A stretch of 64,000 bases of DNA from Cognatishimia maritima. GTDB lineage: Bacteria > Pseudomonadota > Alphaproteobacteria > Rhodobacterales > Rhodobacteraceae. The position numbers were made by a program, and so were the translations under genes. The notes under the pieces were generated by a model, which did no database searches, had not been told where the DNA came from, and was given only the letters and a program-made list of their open reading frames with translations. Shown piece by piece: positions 40,495 through 48,721 of this stretch. The stretch spans positions 62,001 through 126,000 of the forward strand of contig NZ_FQWM01000009.1 of assembly GCF_900129685.1 (NCBI RefSeq). Direction: 5' to 3'. How positions within the stretch are numbered: the first letter of the stretch is position 1; the number at the start of each line of letters is the position of its first letter.

Positions 40495-41475
40495 ATGAAA
40501 TTCAAGCAGAATATTCTTTCGCTCGCCGGAGCGGCAGCTCTTGCAGCAACTCCCTTGGTCGTGTTCGGCCAGGATGCGAAGCTACCCTTGCCAAATGTCT
40601 CAGAGGAATTGGCGTTGTCGCCGCAGGCTGTCGACGTCCTGGATTCTTCCATGACTTATCTTGAGGCGGGAGACGGCGACCCGGTCCTTTTCATCCATGG
40701 AAACCCCACTTCAAGCTATCTGTGGCGCAACATTATCCCGCATGTCTCTGACACGCACCGCGCAATTGCCGTTGACCTAATTGGTATGGGAGGCTCTGGA
40801 AAGCCTACGATCACCTATTCGTTTGACGACCACGCAAAATACCTCGAGGCATTCATCGACGAAATGGACCTGAGCGGGATCACGCTGGTTGGACACGACT
40901 GGGGGGCTGCGCTTGCCTGGGACTTCGCAATGCGTCACCCCGGCAAAGTCAACCGCCTTGCCTTCATGGAGGGCGTCCTGCCACCGGCTATGCCGCAGCC
41001 AAGCTACGAGGCGATGGGCGAAGACATGGGAGGCATGTTCCGTGCACTGAGGGACCAAGAGCAAGGCTACAAAATGGTCATGGAAGACAACTTCTTTGTC
41101 GAGGGTATCCTACCCATGATGATTAACCGATCACTCGGCGCAGAGGCGCAAGAAGCTTATGGCGCCCCATACGAAACGGTCGAAAGCCGTTTGCCCACAT
41201 GGATGTGGCCCCGCGAGGTACCGATCGGCGGAGAGCCTGCTCGAAACGTAGAATTGATGGAGGACATCCAGAAGTTCATGGCCGAGACTGAGATGCCGGT
41301 ACTCTTGACTTACGCAGAGCCCGGCGTGCTTGTCCCACCGCAGGCGGTCCCGTTCTATAGCAATCTAATCGGCGACTTGGAGGCCGTCTATATCGGCCAG
41401 GGGCTTCACTTCATTCAGGAAGATCAGCCAGAAGCAATTGGCCGGGCGATCTCTGATTGGCTTCGCAGAAACTAA
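40495..41475 (+). CDS. Secreted haloalkane-dehalogenase-like alpha/beta hydrolase
   Basis: A 326-residue protein with a signal peptide ('LSLAGAAALAATPLVVFGQ', cleavage near 26) and a full subfamily II haloalkane dehalogenase pentad: nucleophile Asp135 in 'GHDWG', base His305 in 'GLHFIQED', acid Glu159 in 'FMEGVLPP', and halide-binding Asn70 ('HGNPTSSYLW') and Trp136. A cap-domain match is 'PREVPIGGEPAR'. Known enzymes hydrolyse R-X to R-OH plus halide and are usually cytosolic, so the signal peptide is unusual. It follows a small barrel gene and a divergent LysR. The natural substrate is unknown; organohalogens are common in seawater (inference). Confidence 0.85.
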   Translation: MKFKQNILSLAGAAALAATPLVVFGQDAKLPLPNVSEELALSPQAVDVLDSSMTYLEAGDGDPVLFIHGNPTSSYLWRNIIPHVSDTHRAIAVDLIGMGGSGKPTITYSFDDHAKYLEAFIDEMDLSGITLVGHDWGAALAWDFAMRHPGKVNRLAFMEGVLPPAMPQPSYEAMGEDMGGMFRALRDQEQGYKMVMEDNFFVEGILPMMINRSLGAEAQEAYGAPYETVESRLPTWMWPREVPIGGEPARNVELMEDIQKFMAETEMPVLLTYAEPGVLVPPQAVPFYSNLIGDLEAVYIGQGLHFIQEDQPEAIGRAISDWLRRN

Positions 41476-41480
41476 ACTTC

Positions 41481-41511
41481 TTGCCGGGCGGGACTACTTC
41501 TCGCCCGGCAA
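41481..41511 (+). terminator. Hairpin terminator after the dehalogenase-like gene
   Basis: A 10-bp stem TTGCCGGGCG (41481-41490) with CGCCCGGCAA (41502-41511) and an eleven-base loop, six bases after the stop. The following sequence has only a short T-run further on, so it may be a Rho-assisted or bidirectional terminator. Confidence 0.6.
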
Positions 41512-41652
41512 AAGTGATTTTGAGAACGTGCATGTGTTTTGGTTCCGACCTGACGAGGTGCAGCGGTTATGAGATTTCTCCGCCAATTATGCATCGTCAG
41601 AGATGTGTGTGAACCTTGGTCAACGTTTGGAAGGCCGTCTGAATTTCGGAAC

Positions 41653-42339
41653 TCAGAGATTTACCTGCGGAATGAATTCCAAGCCTGACTCAACCGCCCT
41701 TTGGCGCAAATCATACAGATCCAGCGTGCTTGCCCCCGCAACAATTTCTCTTCTCTTCTGAATCTCATCCCGGTGTCGCTTGGTCGCCTCCGCTAGAACC
41801 ATTTCGCATTTCTGCTGCGCTACTACAACGATACCATCGCTGTCGGCAGCGACCAGATCGCCGGGAGAGATCAGCTGGCCGCCGCAAACCAGCGGTAGGT
41901 TCACATCCCCTAACGTCTGTTTGACCGTGCCCTGAGCCGAAATCGCGCGTGCCCAAACGGGAAACCCGATCTCTCTGAGGTCTGCGGTATCTCTGACTCC
42001 GGCGTCGATGACCAAACCTCGGACACCACGGTATTTCATTGCTTCGGCCAGCAATTCGCCGATGAACCCATCGGTGCATGGGCTTGTTGGCGCGACGACA
42101 AGGATGTCACCCTCTTGGCACTGTTCAATAGCAAAATGAATCATCCAGTTGTCTCCGGGCGCGACAGAACATGTCACTGCCGACCCGACAATTGCATCTT
42201 GAGGATGGATCGGGCGAATATCGCTTGAGAGCAGCCCTGTCCGGTTCTGGGCCTCGTGGATGGTTGCCACGCCCAGTTGGCCAAATGCGTCACGCAATTT
42301 TGGCCCTGTGCGTTGAATATCTGTTACGACCGTCGGCAT
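41653..42339 (-). CDS. 4-carboxy-4-hydroxy-2-oxoadipate aldolase/oxaloacetate decarboxylase (LigK/GalC-like)
   Basis: A 228-residue RraA-fold enzyme whose sequence follows the CHA aldolase group closely: 'GVATIHEAQNRTGLLSSDIRPI', 'SVAPGDNWMIHFAIEQCQEGDILVVAPTSPCTDGFIGELLAEAM' and 'GLVIDAGVRDTADL' with the catalytic/metal Arg116-Asp117. It cleaves CHA to pyruvate and oxaloacetate, the end of the protocatechuate 4,5-cleavage and gallate routes, and also decarboxylates oxaloacetate. ATG 42339 has GGAG ahead; its 5' end is close to the stop of the next paralogue (42344). No ring-cleavage gene is in this window. Confidence 0.88.
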   Translation of the reverse strand: MPTVVTDIQRTGPKLRDAFGQLGVATIHEAQNRTGLLSSDIRPIHPQDAIVGSAVTCSVAPGDNWMIHFAIEQCQEGDILVVAPTSPCTDGFIGELLAEAMKYRGVRGLVIDAGVRDTADLREIGFPVWARAISAQGTVKQTLGDVNLPLVCGGQLISPGDLVAADSDGIVVVAQQKCEMVLAEATKRHRDEIQKRREIVAGASTLDLYDLRQRAVESGLEFIPQVNL

Positions 42340-42343
42340 TGTG

Positions 42344-43009
42344 TCACGCTCCAACCGGCTTGATCTCAGCGCTTTGAAGGGCGTGATACTCTGCTTTTGA
42401 TCGCGCCTCGCGCAACGGCACGCCCTGATCGACCATCTCGCTGATTATCTGCTCGCGCTCTGCGATGCGCTCGGCCGCTTCTACGACCCTTTCGGCATGT
42501 GCCAGCGGAATAACGACAACGCCGGTGTCATCACCGTAGATCAGATCTCCGGGCTGGACGCGGACACCGGACAGTGACACCGGCACCTGAACCTGTTCCA
42601 TCGCGACACGGTCCTTGCCGGTGATCATCGTAAACCCACGCGAATACACCGCCAGTCCGCTTGCTCCGATCCCTGAGATATCACGGCACACGCCATCGAT
42701 GACAGTGCCTTCGATGCCCGCCTTGTGAGCGTACCGGCTCATAATGTCGCCCCAGACCGTACAATCCGTGCGCCCCTGATTGTCGATCACGACGACAGAA
42801 CCCGGTGCAACGTCATCAATGAAATCGCCAACGGTCCCACCACTTGTCCCACGCGCGACATACCGCACGGTAAAGGCCGGCCCACAGATCAGCTGGCCGG
42901 GAAAAAGCGGATTGATGTCATAAACCCCACCTTCGAGGCCCAGTTTGTCCAACGCATCTGAGATCGTTGACGTGCCCAATGGCTTGATACGGTTTTCCAA
43001 GCTTGTCAT
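42344..43009 (-). CDS. RraA-family protein, aldolase-like paralogue 2
   Basis: A 221-residue RraA/HMG-CHA aldolase fold protein: 'LGTSTISDALDKLGLEGGVYDINPLFPG', 'GDFIDDVAPGSVVVIDNQGRTDCTVWGDIMSRYAHKAGIEGTVIDGVCRDISG' and 'VQPGDLIYGDDTGVVVIPLAHAERVVEAAERI'. The Arg-Asp of 'GVCRDI' that binds metal/substrate in aldolase members is kept, so it is more likely an aldolase or decarboxylase than an RNase E inhibitor. It is the middle of three tandem paralogues, with gaps of one and four bases. ATG 43009 has GAGAGGA at the right distance. Confidence 0.85.
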   Translation of the reverse strand: MTSLENRIKPLGTSTISDALDKLGLEGGVYDINPLFPGQLICGPAFTVRYVARGTSGGTVGDFIDDVAPGSVVVIDNQGRTDCTVWGDIMSRYAHKAGIEGTVIDGVCRDISGIGASGLAVYSRGFTMITGKDRVAMEQVQVPVSLSGVRVQPGDLIYGDDTGVVVIPLAHAERVVEAAERIAEREQIISEMVDQGVPLREARSKAEYHALQSAEIKPVGA

Positions 43010-43010
43010 G

Positions 43011-43703
43011 TCAATCGTCCTCTCTGGTTGAATGGGTATCGTCATTGGCATCGGTGGTGAGCATTTGCTCGTAGCTGTATTTTGCATCGACCTCCGCCAG
43101 ATCCATCCCGCCCCTGAGATCGGCAACCATTTGTTGTTCTCGAGCTTCAAGTTCGCAGGACTTGCTGATGACCGCTGCAAGATGTTCCTTTGGAACGACA
43201 ACGACCCCGCTCCTGTCCCCGACGATCACATCGTCTGGCCGGACTTGACGGCCGCCAAGCTGAACAAGTTTGTTGGTAGACAGTTCCATCACCCTGCGCC
43301 GTGCCGTGGCAACGACGCTGCCTCTTGCAAAAACGGGGAAGTCCAGCCCAACGTAATCGTCGATGTCGCGACAGGCGCCGTCGATAACGACGCCCTCCAG
43401 ACCATTCAGTGAGGCGGCCGTGGCCAGAATTCCGCCAAAACTTGACACATCCGTCCGGCCTCCATTGTCGATCACCAAAACCGATCCCTTCTTTGCCCCG
43501 GAAATCGCGTTCACGCCCAGATGGCTGCTTGGAGGCGTTTCGCCCGCTGCGGTTAGCCCGACGGTGACGGCGCGCCCAACGACCCTTTTGCCGAACGGCC
43601 AGGCGGGGGTTATCCCGATTGTCGCGCCCTGAAGCCCGAGCGCCTCCAGGGCGTCCGAGATTGTCGGCGTCCCAATTTCTTGAAGTGGTGTCAAATCATC
43701 CAT
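43011..43703 (-). CDS. RraA-family protein, aldolase-like paralogue 3
   Basis: A 230-residue RraA-fold protein: 'IGTPTISDALEALGLQGATIGITP', 'GAKKGSVLVIDNGGRTDVSSFGGILATAASLNGLEGVVIDGACRDIDDY' (Arg-Asp kept) and 'VRPDDVIVGDRSGVVVVPKEHLAAVISKSCELEAREQQMV'. It is the first gene of the three-paralogue run on the minus strand and divergent from a LysR regulator (94 bases). ATG 43703 has AGGAG upstream; the frame goes further but the start matches paralogue 2. It is clearly related to paralogue 2 and more distant from paralogue 1. Confidence 0.85.
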   Translation of the reverse strand: MDDLTPLQEIGTPTISDALEALGLQGATIGITPAWPFGKRVVGRAVTVGLTAAGETPPSSHLGVNAISGAKKGSVLVIDNGGRTDVSSFGGILATAASLNGLEGVVIDGACRDIDDYVGLDFPVFARGSVVATARRRVMELSTNKLVQLGGRQVRPDDVIVGDRSGVVVVPKEHLAAVISKSCELEAREQQMVADLRGGMDLAEVDAKYSYEQMLTTDANDDTHSTREDD

Positions 43704-43780
43704 CGATTTCGGTCTCCTGCGTTTTGCGTAGGATGACCGCCAATGCGGTATCAAAAAATGGTTGATCCGATCTTGCAGTT

Positions 43781-43795
43781 ATGCTTTCAGAGCAT
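43781..43795. promoter_or_regulatory. Dyad abutting the LysR start codon
   Basis: ATGCT (43781-43785) and AGCAT (43791-43795) form a five-base inverted repeat with a five-base spacer, two bases from the LysR start at 43798. It would suit autoregulation by the LysR protein and control of the divergent aldolase genes. Short, so moderate weight only. Confidence 0.4.
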
Positions 43796-43797
43796 GA

Positions 43798-44748
43798 ATG
43801 GATCTACGACAATTGCGATACTTTGCCTATGTCGCCGAGCATGGCTCGATCACGAAGGCGTCCGAATACCTCAACGTGGCGCAGCCGGCGGTCAGCCGCA
43901 CCATCCGTGGGCTTGAAGAAGAGTTGGGCGTCGACCTTCTAGAGCGGAATGGACGAGGCGTTACCCTGACCGAGGCGGGAGAAGAGCTTATCCGCGCGTC
44001 GGATGCGGTGTTCGATTCCCTGAGACTTGCCAAGAGTCAGGTTATGTCTCGCGCCGGGCAGATCGAAGGACGTGTTGCGCTTGGTCTGCCGCCCTCCTTT
44101 GGTGTCCTAATTGCCCCAAATTTAATGCGTTACTGTTCGTCGGCCTACCCGGACATTGATCTGGAACTGAAGGAAAGCTATTCGGGATTTGTTCAAGATT
44201 GGCTATCAACCGGCAACGTTGATCTTGCTATTCTGAATGCCAAAACAATCAACCCTAGCCACATCCGCGCCAAACCCTTTGCTACCGACGAGATGTTTCT
44301 GATCGGATCCGCTGCGGTCTGGCCCAAACATTTGGCCACAAATGGCGCCGTATCCGCAGCCGAAGCCGCTAAGATCAATCTTATCCTGCCAACCGCAAAA
44401 CACGGCTTGCGCTCGACTGTCGAGGATGCGTTCTTGGCGGCCGGAGCGCGGGTTACTTCGGCAATCGAGGTCGATTCTGTCCTGATGATCAAGGAGCTGG
44501 TGCATTCCGGTTTCGGGTTGACCATCTTGCCAAAGCCGTTGTTCCGCAGGGAATTGGAGGCCGGACAATTGATCGCCGCACCCATCAAAAACCCCGCGAT
44601 GCGCCGCAAATTAGTGATTGCAACTTCCTTTGACCGCCCATTGTCAAAAGCAGCGCAAGCTGTCGAGGCCGCTGTTGTTCACGTCGCGCATGAAATCCTG
44701 CAGCAAGAACCCGCCAAATGGGGTTTTGAACTGGAAATCCCGGACTGA
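43798..44748 (+). CDS. LysR family regulator (CbbR/NocR-like HTH) divergent from aldolase genes
   Basis: A 316-residue LysR: 'MDLRQLRYFAYVAEHGSITKASEYLNVAQPAVSRTIRGLEEELGVDLLERNGRGVTLTEAG' and an effector domain starting 'GRVALGLPPSFGVLIAPNLMRYCSSAYPDIDLELKE'. Its effector class resembles regulators of aromatic or small-acid catabolism. Divergent from the three RraA-type genes, and co-directional with the aldehyde dehydrogenase and MRJP-like genes downstream (149 bases). It probably responds to a pathway metabolite and controls both sides (inference). Confidence 0.9.
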   Translation: MDLRQLRYFAYVAEHGSITKASEYLNVAQPAVSRTIRGLEEELGVDLLERNGRGVTLTEAGEELIRASDAVFDSLRLAKSQVMSRAGQIEGRVALGLPPSFGVLIAPNLMRYCSSAYPDIDLELKESYSGFVQDWLSTGNVDLAILNAKTINPSHIRAKPFATDEMFLIGSAAVWPKHLATNGAVSAAEAAKINLILPTAKHGLRSTVEDAFLAAGARVTSAIEVDSVLMIKELVHSGFGLTILPKPLFRRELEAGQLIAAPIKNPAMRRKLVIATSFDRPLSKAAQAVEAAVVHVAHEILQQEPAKWGFELEIPD

Positions 44749-44897
44749 CGGACGCATCTGCCAATACTATATACAATCCATACCCCTCGAGCATTTCTGC
44801 TAGGCGATAATTGCCTTGGAGTTATGCGACTGCGGCTCCTAGCTTACGATCTGAACGCCGAGTTTGGCGATGAAATCGTGAAGGTCAGGAGACGAAA

Positions 44898-46331
44898 ATG
44901 GATGTAAATCAGTACATCGCAGGGCAGTGGCAAAAGCTGGACGGGCGCGAAGCCCTGCCATTGCTCAATCCAGCCAACGGGTTGGAAATCGCAAAGGTGC
45001 CCGTGGCAACAACTGCAGATCTGGATTTGGCGCTGAGCGCTGCTGCGGATGCCTTGCCGGGTTGGCGGCGGACAAGCCCGATTGAGCGCGGCAGCTATCT
45101 TCGGCGGGCCGCGAGCCTAATTCGCGAGCGCCAGGAAGAAATCGCGCAGCTTCTGACATTGGAGCAAGGCAAAATCATTGCTGATGCGCGCGCCGAAGTG
45201 CTCGCTGCCGCCGATCTTCTCGATTGGTTTGCCGAAGAAGCGCGGCGTTCTTACGGGCGCCTGATGCCGTCCCGCGCGCCGGGGTGGCGTCAATCGGTTA
45301 TTCAGGAGCCGGTCGGAATTGTTGCGGCATTCTCGCCTTGGAATTTTCCGGCGACGGCGCCGATGCGGAAAATTGCCGGAAGCCTGGCCGCCGGGTGCAC
45401 CTGTATCATCAAACCGTCCGAGGAAACGCCACTGACGGCACAAGCGCTGACGCAGGCGTTGCACGACTCCGGCCTGCCACGTGGGGTGCTGAATGTGGTG
45501 TATGGCGTGCCCAGCATGATCTCGACCTATCTTCTGGATTCCCCTGAGGTGCGGAAGCTTTCATTCACCGGGCCGACGTCGGTCGGAAAACACCTTGGCG
45601 AGCTTGCGGCAAAGCGTTCGATCCGCACCACGATGGAGCTTGGCGGGCACGCACCGGTGCTTGTCTTTGACGATGTGGATGTTGACGCAGTCGCAGAGCT
45701 TGCCGCACGCAACAAGTACCGAAATGCGGGTCAGGTCTGTGTGTCGCCAACCAGATTTTATGTGCAAGAAAGCGCCTTTGATCGGTTCACCGAAAAGTTC
45801 ACCGAGACGGCGCGCGCACTGACGATTGGCGATGGCAGCAACGAAACGGTGCAGATGGGTCCGCTGGCGAATGACCGTAGGATAACGACCATGGAGCGGT
45901 TGATCACCCAAGCAACCGACAGTGGTGCAAAATTGGCGCTTGGTGGCGCGCGTATCAAGAACGCCGGGTTCTTTTGGCAGCCGAGTATCCTGACCGATGT
46001 CTCCGATGACGCGGCGGCCATGAATGAAGAACCGTTTGGGCCATTAGCCGTGATCAGCCCATTCGAGAACACTGATCAAGCGATCGAGAAGGCGAACCGA
46101 TTGAGTTATGGGCTGGCAGCCTATGCCTTTACCAAAGACGCGGACAGAATTGTGCAGATTGGCGACGAAGTGGAAGCCGGCGCAATTGGCCTGAACACCT
46201 ACGCGATCATTTCCGCCGAGACGCCGTTCGGCGGATTGAAAGACAGCGGGCATGGGTCCGAAGGCGGGATCGAGGGGCTTCAGAGCTACCTTGCCACCAA
46301 ATTCGTGTCCCAATCACCAGCGCAGTTCTGA
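44898..46331 (+). CDS. NAD(P)-dependent aldehyde dehydrogenase (succinate-semialdehyde type)
   Basis: A 477-residue ALDH superfamily enzyme, with Asn149 ('FSPWNFP'), Glu247 ('TTMELGGHAP') and the nucleophile Cys281 ('NAGQVCVSP') all in place, and the 'EEPFGPLAVI' and 'ETPFGGLKDSGHGSEGG' cofactor-side motifs. It most resembles succinate-semialdehyde or alpha-ketoglutaric semialdehyde dehydrogenases, oxidising a carboxylated aldehyde. ATG 44898 follows AGGAGACG. It lies downstream of the LysR regulator and 50 bases before the MRJP-like gene. Substrate assignment is by resemblance only. Confidence 0.88.
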   Translation: MDVNQYIAGQWQKLDGREALPLLNPANGLEIAKVPVATTADLDLALSAAADALPGWRRTSPIERGSYLRRAASLIRERQEEIAQLLTLEQGKIIADARAEVLAAADLLDWFAEEARRSYGRLMPSRAPGWRQSVIQEPVGIVAAFSPWNFPATAPMRKIAGSLAAGCTCIIKPSEETPLTAQALTQALHDSGLPRGVLNVVYGVPSMISTYLLDSPEVRKLSFTGPTSVGKHLGELAAKRSIRTTMELGGHAPVLVFDDVDVDAVAELAARNKYRNAGQVCVSPTRFYVQESAFDRFTEKFTETARALTIGDGSNETVQMGPLANDRRITTMERLITQATDSGAKLALGGARIKNAGFFWQPSILTDVSDDAAAMNEEPFGPLAVISPFENTDQAIEKANRLSYGLAAYAFTKDADRIVQIGDEVEAGAIGLNTYAIISAETPFGGLKDSGHGSEGGIEGLQSYLATKFVSQSPAQF

Positions 46332-46381
46332 ATCGGCAACACCTATTGGAGGCCCCATCAGCTGGGGAAAGGGAGAGGAAA

Positions 46382-47461
46382 ATGTTGAAGCAAACAATCG
46401 CAGCGTGCCTGTTGGTAGCGTCTGGGACCCAGCTTTTTGCTGGTGAGTTAGAGACTTATGTCGAATTGGGGCGAGAGATCCCTCCGGGAAACATCGCCGT
46501 AGGTCCTGAAGGCCGGGTTTTTATCTCGGTGCACGAGTTCTATGGGCTCGATTTACGGATGGCCGAAGTTTTCGCCGACGGCTCTACGCGACCATATCCC
46601 GATGAGGATTGGGCTCGCGCGCCCAATGGCAAAGGATTGGGTCTGAACGGTGTGCTTGGGTTGCAGGTTGATCGATCTGGAATTCTTTGGATGCTGGACG
46701 GGCAACGCGAAGATCACGTCGGTCGCGTTGTCGGTTGGGATACAAAGTCTGAAACACTTCATGCGGTGTACAGCCTTGGTCAGCCTGCGACTCGTCCGAC
46801 CTCTTTTCTCAACGATCTCGCCGTAGATAAAGACCATGGGGCCATCTATATCGCCGACACCGGAGATGGACAAAACTCGGCTATTGTGGTTCTCGACACA
46901 AAAACCGGACAGGCCCGCCGTGTTCTGGAGGGGTCCAGATTCACCTTGCCCGAAGACCTGCCCATGATGGTCGACGGTAAAGAACTCATCTTCGGCGGAC
47001 AGCCTGCGCGAGTTGGCATCAACCCGATAACGGTCGATCCAACCAACACCTGGGTTTATTTTGGTCCAATGACCAGCGAGTCACTCTACCGCGTTCGGAC
47101 ACGTGACTTACTTGACCCCTCGCTTTCCGACTCTGACTTGGAGGCACGTGTCGAGCGCTACGGTGACAAGGCCATCTCGGATGGGATTTCCGTCGATGCC
47201 GCTGGAAATGTCTACATCACTGCGATCACGGACAACGCGATCGGTGTGACCAAGGCGGATGGCACATACGAGGTACTGCACCAATCTGACGAGCGCCTTT
47301 CGTGGCCGGATGGGTTTGCTGTGGGACATGATGGTTACGTCTATGCCACCGTAAACCAACTTCAGCGCTCTCCAGTCCTGAACAACGGCGTAGACAAATC
47401 CAGCGGAGCCTACAGTATCGTACGGTTTCAGTCACTCGAAGAGGCGATCAGCGGGCGCTAA
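46382..47461 (+). CDS. Secreted yellow/major royal jelly-type beta-propeller protein
   Basis: A 359-residue protein with a signal peptide ('KQTIAACLLVASGTQLFAG', cleavage near 20). The beta-propeller region shows the MRJP/yellow pattern: 'NGVLGLQVDRSGILWMLDGQRED', 'LNDLAVDKDHGAIYIADTGDGQNSAIVVLD', 'GINPITVDPTNTWVYFGPMTSESLYRVRTRDLLD' and 'SDGISVDAAGNVYITAITDNAIGVTKADG'. Bacterial members are occasionally called gluconolactonase or L-dopachrome tautomerase-related; enzymatic activity is unproven for them. GGGAGAGG precedes the ATG. It is probably co-transcribed with the aldehyde dehydrogenase, and the signal peptide implies a periplasmic step such as lactone opening (inference). A terminator follows. 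Confidence 0.82.
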   Translation: MLKQTIAACLLVASGTQLFAGELETYVELGREIPPGNIAVGPEGRVFISVHEFYGLDLRMAEVFADGSTRPYPDEDWARAPNGKGLGLNGVLGLQVDRSGILWMLDGQREDHVGRVVGWDTKSETLHAVYSLGQPATRPTSFLNDLAVDKDHGAIYIADTGDGQNSAIVVLDTKTGQARRVLEGSRFTLPEDLPMMVDGKELIFGGQPARVGINPITVDPTNTWVYFGPMTSESLYRVRTRDLLDPSLSDSDLEARVERYGDKAISDGISVDAAGNVYITAITDNAIGVTKADGTYEVLHQSDERLSWPDGFAVGHDGYVYATVNQLQRSPVLNNGVDKSSGAYSIVRFQSLEEAISGR

Positions 47462-47761
47462 CGTTTGCGTCCCCGGACCGTCGCGGAATTTGGCGAGCCG
47501 AACGAACTGAACAACGTGGTCGTGCGGAAACTCGTACAACTGAATCAAATGACCCAATGCCTGTAGTGTGCATTGGGTCATTTCCATTGGCGAGTGGCCA
47601 CATCAACCCCGCAAGCCATCTTTCATCTCGAACGTCTACAAATTTTCGGCGGCGAATACTGTGCTTTCAAGCCATCAAAGACGGCATCATAGCCGCCGTT
47701 TCTTTCGACTCTCTCGACGAAAATCTACAAGACATCTTTGATGTCCGTCATCGGGTCAACG
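47462..47761. other. Intergenic region between MRJP-like gene and egtD
   Basis: About 300 bases between convergent genes. It holds the hairpin at 47547; no gene is supported. A frame from 47557 starts inside that hairpin and has no ribosome-binding site. Confidence 0.6.
47547..47583. terminator. Long perfect hairpin between convergent genes
   Basis: A 14-bp perfect stem (AAATGACCCAATGC 47547-47560 with GCATTGGGTCATTT 47570-47583) and a nine-base loop. With A-rich and T-rich ends it can terminate both converging transcripts. Confidence 0.85.
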
Positions 47762-48721
47762 TTACCGCAAAACAACCACTGCAAACTGCTCGGCGTCGTC
47801 TGTAAATATCCGGTGGATCGACCAGCCCGCTCCGATCACGAGTTCCCTCAGCCGATCTAAAGTGTACTTCCTAGAGACGCTGACCAGGATAGGCTCGTTT
47901 TTTTCGAACCAGATCGGGTGTCCCCCAACTGAGACCTCTTGGGCAATGATCGAAATGAGGCGCATCTCAATTTGGGCGTCCGTTTCGTTCCATTGCACCT
48001 CGTAGCGGAGGGTCGTTGGATCAAAATCTGCCTCGGCTTCGCGGTTCAGACGAACCAGGATGTTCGAAATGAATTCAGCCGTAACGCCCTTCGTGTCGTC
48101 ATAGGCGGCCTTCAACGTTTCGACCTCTTTCAAAAGGTCGATCCCAAGGATAAAGGCGCCAGCATATGACAAGGTACGCGCGGTCTTGAGCAAATCTTTG
48201 GCGACAGCTGGATCGAGATTACCAAGGGTCGAACCGGGGAAAAACAACGTTTTTTGCAGCGTGGCAACAGAGTCCGGCAAGAGGATCGGTTTCAGAAAAT
48301 CGCCTGCCACTGGCGCAATCAATAGACCTGGATAGTCCAACGCAAGCGCGTCAGCCGTCTCTTGCAAAAACCGCGCAGAAATGTCTGTCGGAACGTAGGC
48401 AGCAAGTCCTTCGCAAGCGTCCAAGAGGATCCGCGTCTTAACTGATGCACCCGCACCGAGTTCGACAAGCGCTCCGCCCTCTGGGACATGAGCGGCAAGA
48501 TCGGAACTGTGTCTGCGAAGGATCTCTGTTTCTGTTCGGGTCAGGTAGTATTCTTCAAGCTCTGTAATTTCCTCAAAGAGTGAACTACCGCGGGCATCGT
48601 AGAGCCACTTTGGGTGCAACGTTTTCAGGGATTGCGACAGGCTTTCCAGCGCGTCCGCGACAAGCTCCAAGTTAGTTAGACCAGCGTTCAGCCCCGTTCC
48701 GGTATCAAATTCGCCGTCCAT
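47762..48721 (-). CDS. egtD: L-histidine N-alpha-methyltransferase EgtD
   Basis: A 319-residue SAM-dependent methyltransferase that makes hercynine (trimethylhistidine), the first step to ergothioneine. The family features are 'LHPKWLYDARGSSLFEEITELEEYYLTRTETEIL' at the N-terminus, the SAM loop 'LVELGAGASVKTRILLDA', and 'TLFFPGSTLGNLDPAVAKDLLKTA'. Length equals the family norm (about 320). Its ATG shares one base with the egtB stop (TGATG), and the longer open frame upstream is inside egtB. Confidence 0.95.
   Translation of the reverse strand: MDGEFDTGTGLNAGLTNLELVADALESLSQSLKTLHPKWLYDARGSSLFEEITELEEYYLTRTETEILRRHSSDLAAHVPEGGALVELGAGASVKTRILLDACEGLAAYVPTDISARFLQETADALALDYPGLLIAPVAGDFLKPILLPDSVATLQKTLFFPGSTLGNLDPAVAKDLLKTARTLSYAGAFILGIDLLKEVETLKAAYDDTKGVTAEFISNILVRLNREAEADFDPTTLRYEVQWNETDAQIEMRLISIIAQEVSVGGHPIWFEKNEPILVSVSRKYTLDRLRELVIGAGWSIHRIFTDDAEQFAVVVLR

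Noticed and set aside
47557-47805. An 82-codon frame between the MRJP-like and egtD genes
   Set aside because: It starts within a terminator hairpin and ends antisense in egtD.
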